Source: Meloidogyne chitwoodi (Eukaryota; Nematoda; Chromadorea; Rhabditida; Meloidogynidae). From it: a stretch of DNA of 64,000 nt. The notes beneath the pieces were generated by a model. It was given only the letters and a program-made list of their open reading frames with translations. It was not told the origin of the DNA and searched no databases. The translations under genes and the position numbers were made by a program. Below are positions 13,526 to 39,752 of the stretch, one piece after another. Position 1 is the first letter of the stretch. Each line of letters begins with the position of its first letter. The stretch spans positions 1,426,001 through 1,490,000 of the forward strand of contig JACZZP010000014.1 in NCBI GenBank assembly GCA_015183035.1. Direction: 5' to 3'.

Positions 13526-15965
13526 ATGTTGATAAATATTATTAGCAAATTTCTCAGAAAAAGACTTTCGGTCTCATTAAATCAACGAAAGGAAGTACAA
13601 AAGTTTTCTCCGACGATTTTTGAACAGAAAAATTCTGATAGAATATTCGTTTCTGTCGAATGTGAGCCAACTGAATTACTTAAAGAGTTGATGAAAACTG
13701 ATAGAGTGCTTCAATCTAAAGTAGAAAGAATTCAAAAAGAGTTTAAGGTCAGTTTATTTTTTCTTATGTTAGATGTGAATTAAGCTATTAAATCGCTGGA
13801 AAACTTCCAAAGTAGGTTGTTTGCAGTCGACGATTAACTACCTAGTTTGTTATTTCCCTTTTAAAGATGAACATGGAATGAGTAAACCCTGAATTTTCTC
13901 CAAATTGTTTATTAAGTTTTCTAACTGTAAAGTCCTTTTTGAATTATCCCTTAATAAAATTTACCTAAGAAATACAATAATTATTTTATTTCAGATCTAT
14001 GAATACTTTTCTTCTTTAGTTCCTACTACTTTTAAGGATAAACACTGGATCTAGTAAATGATTTTTTTTAATTAAATTTTCATAAAAATAATTATATTTT
14101 GTTGAAAGTTTTATAATCCTAAATAATTTTTATATTATATTTTTTAGTTTACTCAGAACATGTGATGTGATTGAACGTGTTCGTTATTTTTGGTTTATGG
14201 GTTTAACAGAACAAAGAGAAATAAACGATAAAGAAGCTTATGAAGCACGGAAAGCTGAAAAGATAGAAAAAGCTGAAATTGATGTATAAATTTTCTTTTA
14301 TTTTTATATATTTTTTAAAATATTTAGGCCGAAAAATATAAAAAAGGAGAGATGGTTTATGGAGGTCGTGGTTATAATCTGATGTTTACTAATAGTAATT
14401 TTTTTTTTTTTGAATATTTTTTTATAGTTTAAAATTTAGAATCAACTTCTGAATTTTATTTTTGGAATGCTTTTCAGTTAGCAATGCAAGATCAAATGCC
14501 ACGTTTACTTTTTGATTGTCAATTTATTCCTGATCAACATCCCAAAGAATATAGCCGTGTTCTACGATCAGCTGGTCATGCCTATTATGTAAATTGATAT
14601 ATTTTATTTGAATTTTTTATTTCTATTTAAATAAGTTTTTGGGGTTTTTTGCTTTCGAAATGTTATCCTCCGTTTAAAATTCATAATATAAACCAATATT
14701 AATTTAAATTTTTTCAAATTCATTTCAAAGTCAGAATGTTTTTTTAATTAAATTTATATTTTACAGCTTAATTTGGAAAATCGAATGTCTTTTCCTGCTT
14801 CTTTTATAAATGTCAATGAATCTGATCCAAACACAAAAAATTTGATAACAAAGTTTTTTTGTTTTTACAAAATTTTAATTTAAATTTTTTAGACATATTG
14901 TTCCCTCCGGAGTGTCTAGTTATCATCAAGGACAAAGGTTTAATCCAGACTTTTATCGGCATGATCCATTTCACGATTTGCAAAGTTCTAATAAACAAAT
15001 GGATGAAAGAGATCAAGTCATATATCTTTCAAAGTATTTTTTTACATTATTTTTGTTTATTTTTAAATAGGTTTCGTAGGCAATGGAGTAACTTATATAA
15101 AATATTCCAAGGATAGCCTAAGAAATTTCCTTAATTTTTTGAATTTTAACAATTATTCAAATTTTCAAAAATTTTCCTTCTCTATTCTAATAAAATTTAT
15201 TTTATAATAATATTTCTATTAAGTTATTAACTTTGTTAATTTTTAGATATGCTAGTGAAACGTTAAAAGGCCCATTGATTCACAAAGCTTACATTATTCC
15301 ATTGACATTTGACTCTAAAAAGGTAAATTATTTTTTAAAGGAAATTTTCCTAAATATTTTTAATTAAATATTTAGGAAACAATTGGTGCAGTAAGGAAAG
15401 GCCGTTATCGAACAATGTATTTTCCTATCCGTGAATATGTTAAGTTAGTATTTTAATATTTATTCTTTGATATTTCTGACAAAATTCTTTTCAATTTAAA
15501 TATTAATTTGCTTATAGATGGGAATGTGGAGCTTTTAAACTAGCCTTTGTTGTTCAATTGAGAATATTACAAGATGTGGCAAGGAATGGGGGTGATTGGA
15601 AAAGTGCTATAGAAAGGAACGTCCCAATGTAGATTATTTAAAAAAACATTTAGATTATTTAAAAACATTAGGTTATTTAAAAAAACATTTAAGTAATCTT
15701 TTTGATATTTAACTAAAGTAATTTTTCATTGATAATCTCATTTTTTCAATTTTTTAGAGTAAACAGGCGATCGCTTTCAGAGCGAAAAGAAATAATAGGC
15801 GATGAACATTTTAATTTAATTGTTGAAAAACGAAATGAAAAGATAAAAATTAATGAATATATTCATCAATCTCTTGGCCGTCAACCAGAATTTTTTGAAG
15901 AAAAATATAAAAAGAAAAATACAGAAATTTTAAAGGAATATGCTAATAGGCTTAATTATTTTTAA
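13526..15965 (+). CDS. mrps-30: Mitochondrial ribosomal protein mL65 (MRPS30/PDCD9)
   Basis: Component of the mitochondrial large ribosomal subunit, formerly called S30. The amino end (MLINIISKFLRKRLSVSLNQ) is basic and hydrophobic, as in a mitochondrial presequence. Then follow VERIQKEFKIYEYFSSLVPT and FKDKHW, matching the MRPS30 block around YPQTF-x-DRWY. Next are DVIERVRYFWFMG (the FYWVRGEE region), FYFWNAFQLAMQDQMPRLLF, KGPLIHKAYIIPLTFDSKK, TMYFPIREYVKWECGAFKL, and a charged carboxyl end NTEILKEYANRLNYF before TAA 15963-15965. About nine short exons. The match is by block order rather than high identity, so the family call is probable, not certain. Confidence 0.65.
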
Positions 15966-16575
15966 AATTGTTTTTTGTTAAAAAATGATTAAAATTTATT
16001 AAAATATCAAGTTTAACCAAAAGACAAATTACTGACATTTTGAAATTTTATTGGCTTTAAACACAAGTCCAAGTCTCAAAATTTTCTTATTTTTTTTTAA
16101 ATTAATTACTTTCGGTATATAATATAGACATATAATGAAAATATAAATTATTTAGTTTTTTAATTTTTTACATTCTCTGGTTGTTAATGACAGACATTTT
16201 TTGGGAGTTGAATGATTTCATTATTTGTTCATTTTAATGTTCACGAATGAAATTGATGCTTTGTTTGATTATCTTAAGATGAAGAGGGATTTATTATTAT
16301 TTATTAAAATATATAATTTTAAGGCTTAGAACTTAAATAATAATTTATATTAATTATTTTTCGATTTATTTTTATTTAAGAGTTTGAGAATTTAATTTTT
16401 ATATTAGCTGGAATATGTTAAACTCAACATAAATTTTAATTGGGGAAAGTTCTTTTTTTACATCAATGTCTATTTTATACATTATTGAAAATTAAAAGTG
16501 AAAATAAAAACCCATAAATAATTCTAAATAATTAAATAAAAGGAATGTTAAGAATTGTTTTGAATTTTATTTTTC
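15966..16575. other. Intergenic AT-rich region between convergent genes
   Basis: 610 bp of AT-rich sequence between two convergent 3' ends (mL65 and the heme transporter). It should hold both 3'UTRs. No repeat, RNA gene or frame stands out. Confidence 0.5.
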
Positions 16576-17399
<824 letters not shown>

Positions 17400-18335
17400 A
17401 TTTTTTAGATAATATTTTAATTAACTAAAAAATAAAATTATTAATTGTGTTTTTTTAATTTCTTTTTAAGGTGACCTTTTATTATAAAAGTTACTTAAAA
17501 TTAAAAAAATTGGACGAAAAAGGTTAAATTCTCTATTTTTAACTAATTTATTATAGGTTAATAATATTTAATGACTCTAACTTTTCCAAAAAATTAAAAA
17601 ATAATTAATTATTATTATTAAAAAATAAAAAGGAGGATAATCATATTTATTTCCTGTTATACTAAAAGAACAAAGAAAATATTTAAGAAGAAAGCTAATT
17701 TTCATTGTAAATAACTGGAATTTTTTTATTATAAAAACTGGGGAATGTCTACTATCAAAATTAATATTTTTGTATATTTTAACGCATTCCACTACTATTA
17801 CAACTCATCTTTTTCTTTTATTAATTATATATTAATAGTCATTGATTCTTTCTTCTCTAAGGGAAATTACATCACGCAACAATTACCACATATGATGTAA
17901 ATTAATTTATTTAAATATAAAGAATAGGTATGATAAAAAATAATAAATAAATATAAGGGAAATACTTAACTACCTATTTATTTTTAGCTTTTAATAGTCA
18001 AGTAAAGAAATTTGTTTGCTTGAATTAAATTACAAACTTAAAAACTTGAATATTAAGTTTTAAAGTTGTAAACTTAAACTAAAAAATCTATAATTTAACC
18101 ACTTAAAATTTATACTCTTAAAAACTTAAACCTACAAACTTAAAAACACAAAACTTTAAAATTTAATAAAACTTGAATATAAATAAATAAACTTTAATTT
18201 TTCTTACAATTAGGTTAGTTTTCGATTTATTTAAGAGATAAAATTAAAAAAAGAAATATTTAAATATCTTTCTATTTATTTATTTATTTATTTTCCCGTG
18301 TTGCAAAGCTTAATTAAATTTATTTTTAATAATAA
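17400..18335. other. Intergenic AT-rich region with low-complexity AACTTAAAA motifs
   Basis: About 940 bp between the heme transporter and the end of the SLC7 gene, both on the minus strand. From 18000 to 18190 it is rich in degenerate AAACTTAAAAACTTAAA words. An open stretch near 17577-17790 on the minus strand has no family similarity and was not called. Confidence 0.5.
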
Positions 18336-30725
<12,390 letters not shown>

Positions 30726-31915
30726 TTTTTAATTAAATTAAATAAAAATTCTAAAAAATCAAAATAAATTGAAAATAATATACTTTTTTAATATATAATT
30801 TAATTTCTAAAAATATTCAAAAATTAAAATTTATTTAGGCAATAAAGTTAAAATAAAAAATATAAATTTAATTAGAAATTTTCCTTATAAAAATTAATTT
30901 TGTATTTTTTTAAATTTAAAATAATTATTAAATTAAATTAAATTTTTTACAAAAATAAAATAATAATTAAAAAAAAATCACTTTAAAATAGAAGGGAAAT
31001 AATATTTTAAATATAGGGGAAAAAAGGAAAGAAAATTCATCCGCCATTTTATTTTTTTAATAAAAAATAAAATATATATCCAACAAGCATTCAAAGTACT
31101 AAATAAATGTATGTAGTAGAGTAGTCATTTGCCAATAAATATATTTAAAATATATTATATAAATGAATGAAGAGAAAAAAAGAAAAAAGGGAGATATGGC
31201 TCTTAGATAAAAAATAAAAAAAATAAAAAAAGCTTTCAGGATGTTCAAAAAATAAAAAATGAAAAGAATTTTAGAAAATGGAAAAAAAAATTAAAGAAAA
31301 TGAGAAAAAATAAAATTAAAAAAAAAATAGAGAAAAATAAATAAAAAAAAAAGAGGTGAATTCTCTAGTCTTGGCACACTTTTCTGTCTCTTTCTTTTAC
31401 TAAAAAATATTATATAAAAAATTATTTTTATAATTAAAAGAATGTGACAGACAAATTAAATATTTATTTATTTTTATTTTTGTATTTTTTAAAAATGTAA
31501 AAATATTTTTAAGGTTAAAAATTATGAAATTTCTCTTTACCAATTTTAAAGAAATTGTCAAAATTTATTTATTTTTTTTTTAATAAAAAAATACAAAAAA
31601 AATATATTTAAAAAAATAAAATAAGAAAATTCTTTTATTTAAATCCATAAAAATAAAAAATTTTACAATAAAATTATAATTATATTTAAAAAAAATTAAA
31701 TTCATTCTTAGATTATTTAAAAAAGAAAATTAAAAAAAAACAAAAATATACAAGACAGTTAAGCATATCCAGAGAAATACATTTTATTAGATATTAATTT
31801 TAAAAAATTTTTAAAAAAATTTTTTAATTTTTTTAAAAATTTTTTAGGCCTTTACCCTTACAAAAAAGTGACAAAATTTAACACAATAAAATAATTTAAA
31901 TTAAAATTAATTTAT
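30726..31915. other. AT-rich intergenic region
   Basis: 1.2 kb of very AT-rich sequence with A- and T-runs between SLC7 (its promoter side) and the 3' end of the next minus-strand gene. A long A-rich purine tract runs about 31180-31360. No frame, RNA gene or repeat structure could be supported. Confidence 0.5.
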
Positions 31916-34462
31916 TTATGCTGCTCTACTATTAATAGCCTTCCATTGTTGTGAAAATCTTTCATCAAAACCAGGAGACCCTGCCCAACAACGAAAATGA
32001 TATAAATTTTTAATTAATTGTTTTGGCCTTTGAGCAATTGTTACTTTATTTTCATCTTTTACACAGATTTGAAGACTAAAACAATTTAATTGTCTTTTAT
32101 CCATTACTAAATTTGAACGAACACCATAATTGAGAATTCTAAAAAATTAAAAAAAATTATTTTTAGGAAAAATTTTTAGGTTAGGGACGTTACGGTGCGA
32201 AAGTTGTTTCGGCGCGAAATTTTAAAATTGTCAAATTTAGACCTAAAGCCCTTAAAATCTTTTTATAAAAATTTTAATAATGTTAAATAATGATTTTAAA
32301 AATTTTTAGAATATTGAAAAATATTCCTCAGAAAAAATGTGGTTTAATTTTTCAATTGAACATAACTTTAGAAAAACGCAATCAAAAATTTTGAAATTTT
32401 TAAATAAATTAGATAACACCTTTAAAAATGTTTATACAAAATTTTATAATTTTAAGTGTTCATTTGATTATTTTATTAAATAAACACTCAAACTAGCTTT
32501 GAAACGCCCTCCTCAAAAATTAAATTTTAATAATTAATTTTTAAATAATTTAAATTAATTAATTTAAAATATTGCCTAGCAAGATGAATAGATTCACTTT
32601 CTGTAGTTCTAATTAAAATAGTTTTAGCATTTGGCCAATATAAATTATCTGTTTTATCATAAACATCTTCCTTAAAAAAATAAAAAAAATATTTTTAAAA
32701 ATAAAAAAAATTATTTTTAATTTTTTAAAATTAACTTGTTGTTGTTGTAATTGTGCAGCTAATTTATTTAATGCTGCATTCATTTGGCATTCATCTATAG
32801 CTTTTACAAAACATTGATAGGCAAACCAACGATCCAAGTCTACGAATGCTAATTTAGCTACTATCTGAAAAATAAATTAAATAAAATTATTAAATAAACA
32901 CTAGTAAATAAAATAAGCGGAAAAATGAGCAGTAAACCAATTAGGTATTCAATTATTATTAAAAATTAGGGTGTGATAAATCAGAGATTAAATAATATAA
33001 AGTGATGGGATAATATAGAGATTGGAATAAGTAAAGATATTAAATATAAGGTTAGGATGGTTCAAGTCAGAGAGATTAGATGGAATAAGGTCTAAAAATG
33101 TTTTTTTTTATTTCATTATTTCCCCACTATAATACCTTTACCCTTACTACTCATCCTTTCCTCTATCCAGAGGGAAAAAAATATTTTTCCTTCAGTAATT
33201 AAACTCAAAAAATAATTTAATATATAAAATCTAATAATTTGTATTTATTTTTAATTTAAATTAAAATAATTTAAATTTAAATAAAATTTACCAATTCAAA
33301 AATAGGAGAATCCAAACTAATTCTTTTTAAATTAATTCTAAATTCATTTATTAAAAAATATAAAATTGTAATTTCTTTGCTAGTCCATTGGTCATCTACA
33401 TAAACTTGTAATTTTAATTTTTTAATATTTTTATCTTCTTCATTTAAATTTAAATTTGTAATTTTTCCCAAAATTTTACAACCACTTGGATGTAAATTAA
33501 ATAATTCTCCTTCTATTAAACAAGTATTAGAAGAAAAAGATGTTGATGAAGATGAAGATAAATTTTCAAATTTAACTCGACAAATATCTAATTCTGTTAC
33601 ATTCTTTTTAAAAAAAATTAAAATTATTATTTTTTAATAAATTATTTAAAAAATCTCTATGTTATCCCAATCTGTGATAACTGACAAATTAATTAATATA
33701 ATTAATTTAAAAATATTGGGGAATATGTGAGAATATGTAACAAGTCGGAAATTAAAAATAAAAACTTTTAAATGTTGGGATAACAGAGAGATTTTAGAAT
33801 TAATAGGGTGGGATAAGATAGAGATTGATTTAATATTAATTTTAAAAATTAGGAAAAAATTCTGAAAAATCAGAAAAAATTTTAAATTAATTTTCAGAGT
33901 ATTATCTTACAGAAATTCTGTTTTTAACATATTCTTCTGCTTTTTTACAAACTCTTCTTAATCGAATTAATTCAAAAGGATTATCAATTGAATCAAATAT
34001 TTTACAAAGTAAAATGTCAGAAAATAATTTTTGTTGTTCAGAAGAAGAAGAATGTTTTAATTCATCAGAATTCTGAAATTAATAATTTTTAAATAATTTA
34101 ATTAATTTATTTTTTTTAATTTTATTAATATTATTTTTACCAATTTTTTTTAGGAGAAAAAAAATAAAAATTAATTTTAAAAAAAATAAAATTATTTTAT
34201 TAAAAAAAACCTTTCTTCCAATCCAACATTTTTGTTTTTGTGCTAAATAATTATTAGAAGGTAAAGAAGAAGTTTTACGTGATGAACAACACCCAACTAC
34301 TAAATTATTATTAATATTTTTAGTAGTAGAATTATTATTAATTAAATAATTATTATTATTTTTTAAAATATTATTTTTATAATTATTTTGTTTTTTATTT
34401 TTATTATTATTATTTTGTTGTTTTTGATGACGAAAATAATTAATTATTTTATTTAATGGCAT
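31916..34462 (-). CDS. Unrecognised protein with Asn-rich start and F-box-like motif
   Basis: I do not recognise this as a named family. The first exon (34462 down) is lysine/asparagine low complexity, then VVGCCSSRKTSSLPSNNYLA. The next exon gives KLFSDILLCKIFDSIDNPFE and LIRLRRVCKKAEEYVKNR, which reads like an F-box (LP-DIL-IF---P-L-RLR-VCK). Later exons include KKLKLQVYVDDQWTSKEIT, FRINLKRISLDSPIFELV, DRWFAYQCFVKAIDECQMNA and RQLNCFSLQICVKDEN, ending at TAA 31918-31916. The frame is kept across about six exons with consensus splice sites, so it is likely a real gene. The exons are shorter and more AT-biased than those of neighbours. A substrate-adaptor role for ubiquitination is only an inference from the F-box-like segment. 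Confidence 0.6.
32180..32500. repeat. Dispersed repeat in intron of the F-box-like gene
   Basis: It starts with a GC-richer ACGTTACGGTGCGAAAGTTG, continues with GACCTAAAGCCCTTAAAATC and AACACCTTTAAAAATGTTTA, and ends TTCATTTGATTATTTTATTA. The same ordered scaffold appears in the CBS intron at 23990-24245 and the intergenic copy near 36 kb. Confidence 0.6.
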
Positions 34463-37400
34463 TTCTTAAATTAATTAATTTAAAACTAAAATAATTTAAT
34501 AATTAAATTAATATTTTTAACAACAAAAAATTAAAATAAATTTTATTAAAGTTTTCTCAAAAAAGATTTTTTAAGATAAATAAATAAATATATTTTTTTA
34601 ATTAATTTAATTAATTAATTAATTAATTAACAAATTTTTTTATTAATTAATTTTTAAAAAATAAAATAAATAAAGACAAAAGTGTAAAGGAAAGGTAAAA
34701 AAAAGATCTTTATTTAAATATAAAAAATAAAAATTAATTAAAAAGGACAGATTTTTCTTTTTAAAAATTAAAAAAAAATATTAAATTTAATTTTAAAATT
34801 AATTTTTGTCAAAAAATAAAAATATTTTTTTTAAAGAAAAAATATTTCATGAGAACAGATAAAAAATGAAAGGGAAAATCGGAGAAAATAAATATAAAAT
34901 AAATATATATTTATTATTTACTTAACCACAAAACACGCGCAAATCAATAAAAAAAATAATAAAAAAACTTTTGATTTTTTAAAAAATTATTAAGAAAAAG
35001 AAAGAACACACATAAATAAATAAATATATATTTTTTAAATATTTTTAAAAAATTAATAAAATATTTAATAAAATTATTAAAATATTTAATAAAATTAATA
35101 AAATATATTTAGGGTAAAATAATTAAAAAAAATATAAATAAATTTATTTTAAAATTTATTAATTTTTTTAAAAATAAATAAATAAATATATTCTTATCTT
35201 AAAAAAGCTTTTTTTATTTTTATTTATTTTTATACAAATTTATTAATATTTTTTGTATCAATTATGTATCCATAAATAAATAAATAAAAGTATAAAGTAT
35301 ATAAAACAAAAATTATTTTAATTAATTTTATTTTTAAAAATTAATTAATTAAAATATTTTATAAATTAAATTTAAAAAATCCTTATTTATTTTATACTTT
35401 TAATTTTAAAATTTAATTTTTATCTAAAAGAAATAAATTAAAAAATAAAATCAAAGCTCTTGCCTTTACTTTTAAATAAAATAATTATTTTTAAAAATAT
35501 ATTTAAATTATTTATTTTTTAAATTTAATTTAATTAATTAAAATATATTAGTATTTAAAAAAGGTAAAATACATATTAATAAATAAATTATTTATTTATA
35601 AAAATAAAATAATTTTTTAAAAAAATGTGGGAAGAAATAATAAAATTATGAGCCTTTTAAAGAGCTTAAATGTCAGACTTTTTTTAATTAAAAAATATTT
35701 AAGGATAATTTATATTATTAAAATAAATTATTTAATTTATTTTAATAAATTAATGTTATAGTTTAATACTTAAAAAAAAAATTTTTTTTTAATTAACTAC
35801 AAAGAATGTAAAAAATTGAAAATAATTATTTTGTTTAATAAATTAGTAATATAATAAATTATATAAAATATATAAAAAACGTCACAAATTTTTTATAAAC
35901 AAAAAAATGAATAGAAAAATTTATAAAATTAAATAAAAATATTTTCGAATAGAAGGGGAAATGTTACGAGGGCGGTAGACGCGAAGGAGGACGTTAGAGT
36001 GCATGTCATACAACTTTGTCAAATAAGGACCTTTTGGCCTGAAATTTTGTTTAAACATTCTTTAAAGTATTAACTAATTTGACTAAAAATTTCAGAATTT
36101 TTGGTTTAATATTTCTGAAATTATGGGAGAAAAATTACAGAAAATTGATATTTTCGGACATTTTTGGAAATAATTGTCTAAATATTAAATTAAAAATTCT
36201 AAGATTTTTTAAACTATTAAATAACACAATTGAGGAAATTAATGCAAAATTTTACGGTTTTAGGACCTCTTTTGACTGTTTTAGAGAGCCCGCACCCAAA
36301 CAACCACTTGCGCATTAACTTCACTTAACTCAATTTTCTTTTCATAAAAAAAAGAATAAAATTCGTCAAAATTTATATAAAACAAAAAATGTGTTTTTGA
36401 TCATATAAAACATAATTATAAATTAAATAATAAATATTTGAGCAATAGGAATTATTTTAATAATTTATTTATTTATTATTTATTTACCTATTTGCGCATT
36501 AAATCGCTGCCCTGATTGTCTTTTATTTATTTATTTGTGTAAAAATAAAAGAAAATAAAAAGTAAACGCAATAAGCAACTAAAAGACCAATTCCCCTACG
36601 GCTTTTGATAAATAATAAAATAATTAATAATTTAATAAAATAATTTCCCACCCACAACTAAAATAAGCGATTATTTTTAGCAATGACAGGACAGTCAATT
36701 TTCTTTTGTAAAAATTTTTTTCGTTGAATTTTTCTTTGTTTTTAAGGGTTTCTTTCTTTTTTCATTTTTTTTTCATGAATATTCTTCTTAAAAAAGAAAA
36801 AAAAGATGAGAAAATTAATTAAATTATAATTTTGTTTTAATTAATTTAAATTAATTTAGTATAAACTCTTCCCTTAAAAATATAAAAATAGTGAAAAAAG
36901 AGAATATTTATGATTTTTTAAATTTTATTTTGAACATTACTTCTTACAATATTTTTTATTATTAAAAAAATTAAAGAAGTTGATAATGAAGGTGACTAAT
37001 AAAACAAAAAAAATATTTATAATGATAAAGAATTATTTTTATTTATTTTTAGTCATCAAAAAGGAGTTTATTTATATCTAAAAGAGTCAATTTTAGTTGA
37101 ATTTATGTAATTAAAAAATTATTTAAAAGTCACAACTCTCTTAAATAAAAACAAAAATAAGCTAAAATAAGCTTATTAAATTTATTAAGAAAAGGAGAAT
37201 TTATAAAATAAATTAAAAGTTAATTTAAGGTTAAATAAATAAATATCTCTAATCCTTTGAAAAATAATTTTAAATTAAAATTTAAATTATTTTTTAATTT
37301 ATGGTGCCGATCTTTGAAGTTTTAATCACATATTTTATGTACAAATCATAAAAACGAAAGAAAAAAATATACAAAAGATTAAAAAAAAGAAAAATTACCT

Positions 37401-38116
37401 CAAAAACTGATAAAAAAGTATTTTTAAATAAATAAATTATTTATTTTAATTATTTTCCCACAGTTATTTAAATAAATAGACATAAATATTAATTACAATT
37501 TAGTTAAATGGCATTGAGAAACTATATATTATCAATGATTGATGGGGAATTTTAAGAAAGATTTTAATCTCAAAAAATAATTAATTTAATTAAAAAATAA
37601 ATAATAAAATTTATTAATTAAAAATAAATAAATATTTAATTAATTTTATTTAATTAAATTAATCAAAAAATAACTAGAAATATGCCATTTACAAAATATA
37701 AATGTTTATGATTAATTACTAGCAAACGAAGGAAATGATCTTTGGGAGAGCAATAGCGTCAACAATGATAATATGAAAAGGGTATTTTTGTTTTATAGAA
37801 AATTTCATAATTAATAAAAATTCCATAAATAGAATTAATAATCAAAATTAAAATTTTTATCTTTATGTTAGCAAAAAAGTATTACAGTAAGTTACAAATG
37901 TAAATTACAAATTATTACAGTAAAATAAAAAGATTTTTTTATAAATAAACTTTTTTAAAAGTCCCGCCATTTTGGATATTTTGTCATTTAATTTTTTTTA
38001 ATTTCTCTAATTATCTAGCTGTAGTCTCTAGTTTTATTATTAAATATTTTTAATTTTTACTTATTAAAAATTTTTAATACTGATTTCAATAAAGTTTTTC
38101 TATGTAATTTATCAAA
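34463..38116. other. 3.6-kb AT-rich gene desert
   Basis: Almost pure A/T with TTAATTAA and AAATAAAT runs. It contains the dispersed repeat near 36.0-36.3 kb and otherwise no coding frame, hairpin or tandem repeat that I can support. It must include the promoter of the F-box-like gene. Confidence 0.5.
35995..36310. repeat. Dispersed repeat, intergenic copy
   Basis: A stretch of higher complexity in the desert, bounded by GGCGGTAGACGCGAAGGAGG (upstream, 35963-35982) and GAGCCCGCACCCAAACAACC. Internally it shares AGAATTTTTGGTTTAATATT-like, TAACACAATTGAGG and TTTTGACTGTTTTAGAG segments with the repeats at 24.0 and 32.2 kb. A 79-codon open frame across it is not conserved in the other copies. Confidence 0.55.
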
Positions 38117-39736
38117 ATGATTAAACAGATTTGTTTTCTTAGCAATCGCCTCTTCACTAGAAGAGTAAAAGCCATAATACGACAAGGTTATTTCTTTCTT
38201 TTTTATTTTTTAAAATTTTTATTTTAAGAAAGTTTATTTCCCTTTTCCTCTCAATATGATTATAAAATAAACTCAAATTTAAGCAACAACTTATTACCAA
38301 AGGCGATAGAAAGTGATTGCCAACGGTGGGAATCTGCATTAAAAGAAAATTTAAAATTAAAGATGGAAAATCATCCTTGGCTTGATATTAACCTTAAATG
38401 TTCAGATATATTTTTACATAGTCGTTCTAGCAAACTGTTTATCTCTACAGAAAATATTTTGAAAAATGTTTGTTTTTTTATTTTTTTTATGGAGGGTTTT
38501 CTTTTTAAAAAATAAAAATTATATAATTTCTTAATTCACCAAAATTTCCTATTTTTAAGTTAACTCCCAAGCAAAGAGAAGATCTTTCTCAAATACTAAA
38601 AGTTAATTCTTCCATTTACTTGCAAATTTCAAATGACAATAATGAGCAATTTATTTTTCCAGGGATTGTTGTTAATGTATTTAATGAAGGTTTTACTGTT
38701 TATCTTAATAGATTAATTGATGATCAAGATTTATTTTTGGTAACTTATTTTTTTATTTTTAAAATTTTACAATTTTAGAACAAAAATGTCCAAATCAGAT
38801 TATCTGGAACAAAAACAAATCTTGCTCAATTAGAATTTTTAAACAATCGAAATAATTGGCATACTCTTCCCGGATTTGAATTACTTCTTTACGCATATAA
38901 ATGCAACAAAATGGGACAAATAGATCGAAAAATTGATCCTTTGGAATTAATTAAAAGCGAAGTTTGTTTATTCTAAATTTTATTTTAAATGCCTTAAATT
39001 TATTAGGATTTTAATGCGGACGATGAACGTTTAGCTATCGCTGCTGCTCTTAACTTGAAAAGAAATATTGTGGCAGTACATGTTGGTGGAATGGCTAGAA
39101 CTAGATTATTGACAAAATATTTAAATATTCTTACAAGAGAGGTTAGAAAATTTTATTTTTATTTTATTTATTTAGAATAAAAACATCCACGTCGCACTTA
39201 TATCTCCTCAAGTTGATCAGCTTTATCTAATGTCTCGTTATTATGAAGTAACTGGAAGAACCAATTTTTTATCGCTTCAAAAATTAGATCAAAAATTATT
39301 ACAAAAACTTGTTAATAATCCAAGTACACGAGAGGTCATTTTAAGAAAAAGTGTTGAACCAGGAAGAGGAACTCTCGTAGAAGACTCCATTAAACAAGAA
39401 GATAATATAATATTTATGGGTCACAGCAATTCTATATTAAATATTTTTACTTATGCAAATATCAACTTCGATGTTGTAATATTAGATGGTGCTGAACGAC
39501 GCTCTGAAATTGGTTCATGGCAAGCTATTCTCTCATTAGTAAGATTTTTAATTTATTTAAAAATTTTATCAAACATTTTTAAGTCATCATGTGCCCGGAT
39601 TTTTGGTGATTATCCTCATTTAAAAAGAAAATTTACAACACTTGTCAATAAATCACTCATTCAGAGGTTAGATGAAAGTTTTGGTGAAGAAGTTAATTTT
39701 CATATTTACAATCCCCGTTATCTTCCAAGATGTTAA
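38117..39736 (+). CDS. Degenerate SF1 helicase of the IGHMBP2/SMUBP-2 type (probable pseudoenzyme)
   Basis: The layout follows IGHMBP2/UPF1-like helicases. An amino-terminal beta-barrel region (IYLQISNDNNEQFIFPGIVV, EGFTVYLNRL) precedes a helicase core: DERLAIAAALNLKRNIVAVH (motif Q/I region), then ALISPQVDQLYLM (motif Ia). The motif II region is NFDVVILDGAERRSEIGSW, then ARIFGDYPHLKRKF (motif III region) and IQRLDESFGEEVNFHIYNPR (motif IV region). It stops at TAA 39734-39736, before the second RecA-like domain. In place of the P-loop GPPGTGKT it has VGGMARTR, in place of DE-AQ it has DGAER, and in place of GDHKQLPP it has GDYPHLKR, so ATP binding is unlikely. Frame is maintained over eight exons. 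The start (ATG 38117) is uncertain because the first intron's phase is unclear. Confidence 0.65.
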
Positions 39737-39752
39737 TTAAACACTAAAATTT

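Noticed and set aside
17577..17792. Additional 5' exon of the heme transporter or a separate gene
   Set aside because: Hydrophobic but without family similarity; the HRG alignment already begins at the ATG at 17399.
36079..36318. 79-codon open frame in the gene desert
   Set aside because: It lies in a dispersed repeat and is not preserved in the other copies.
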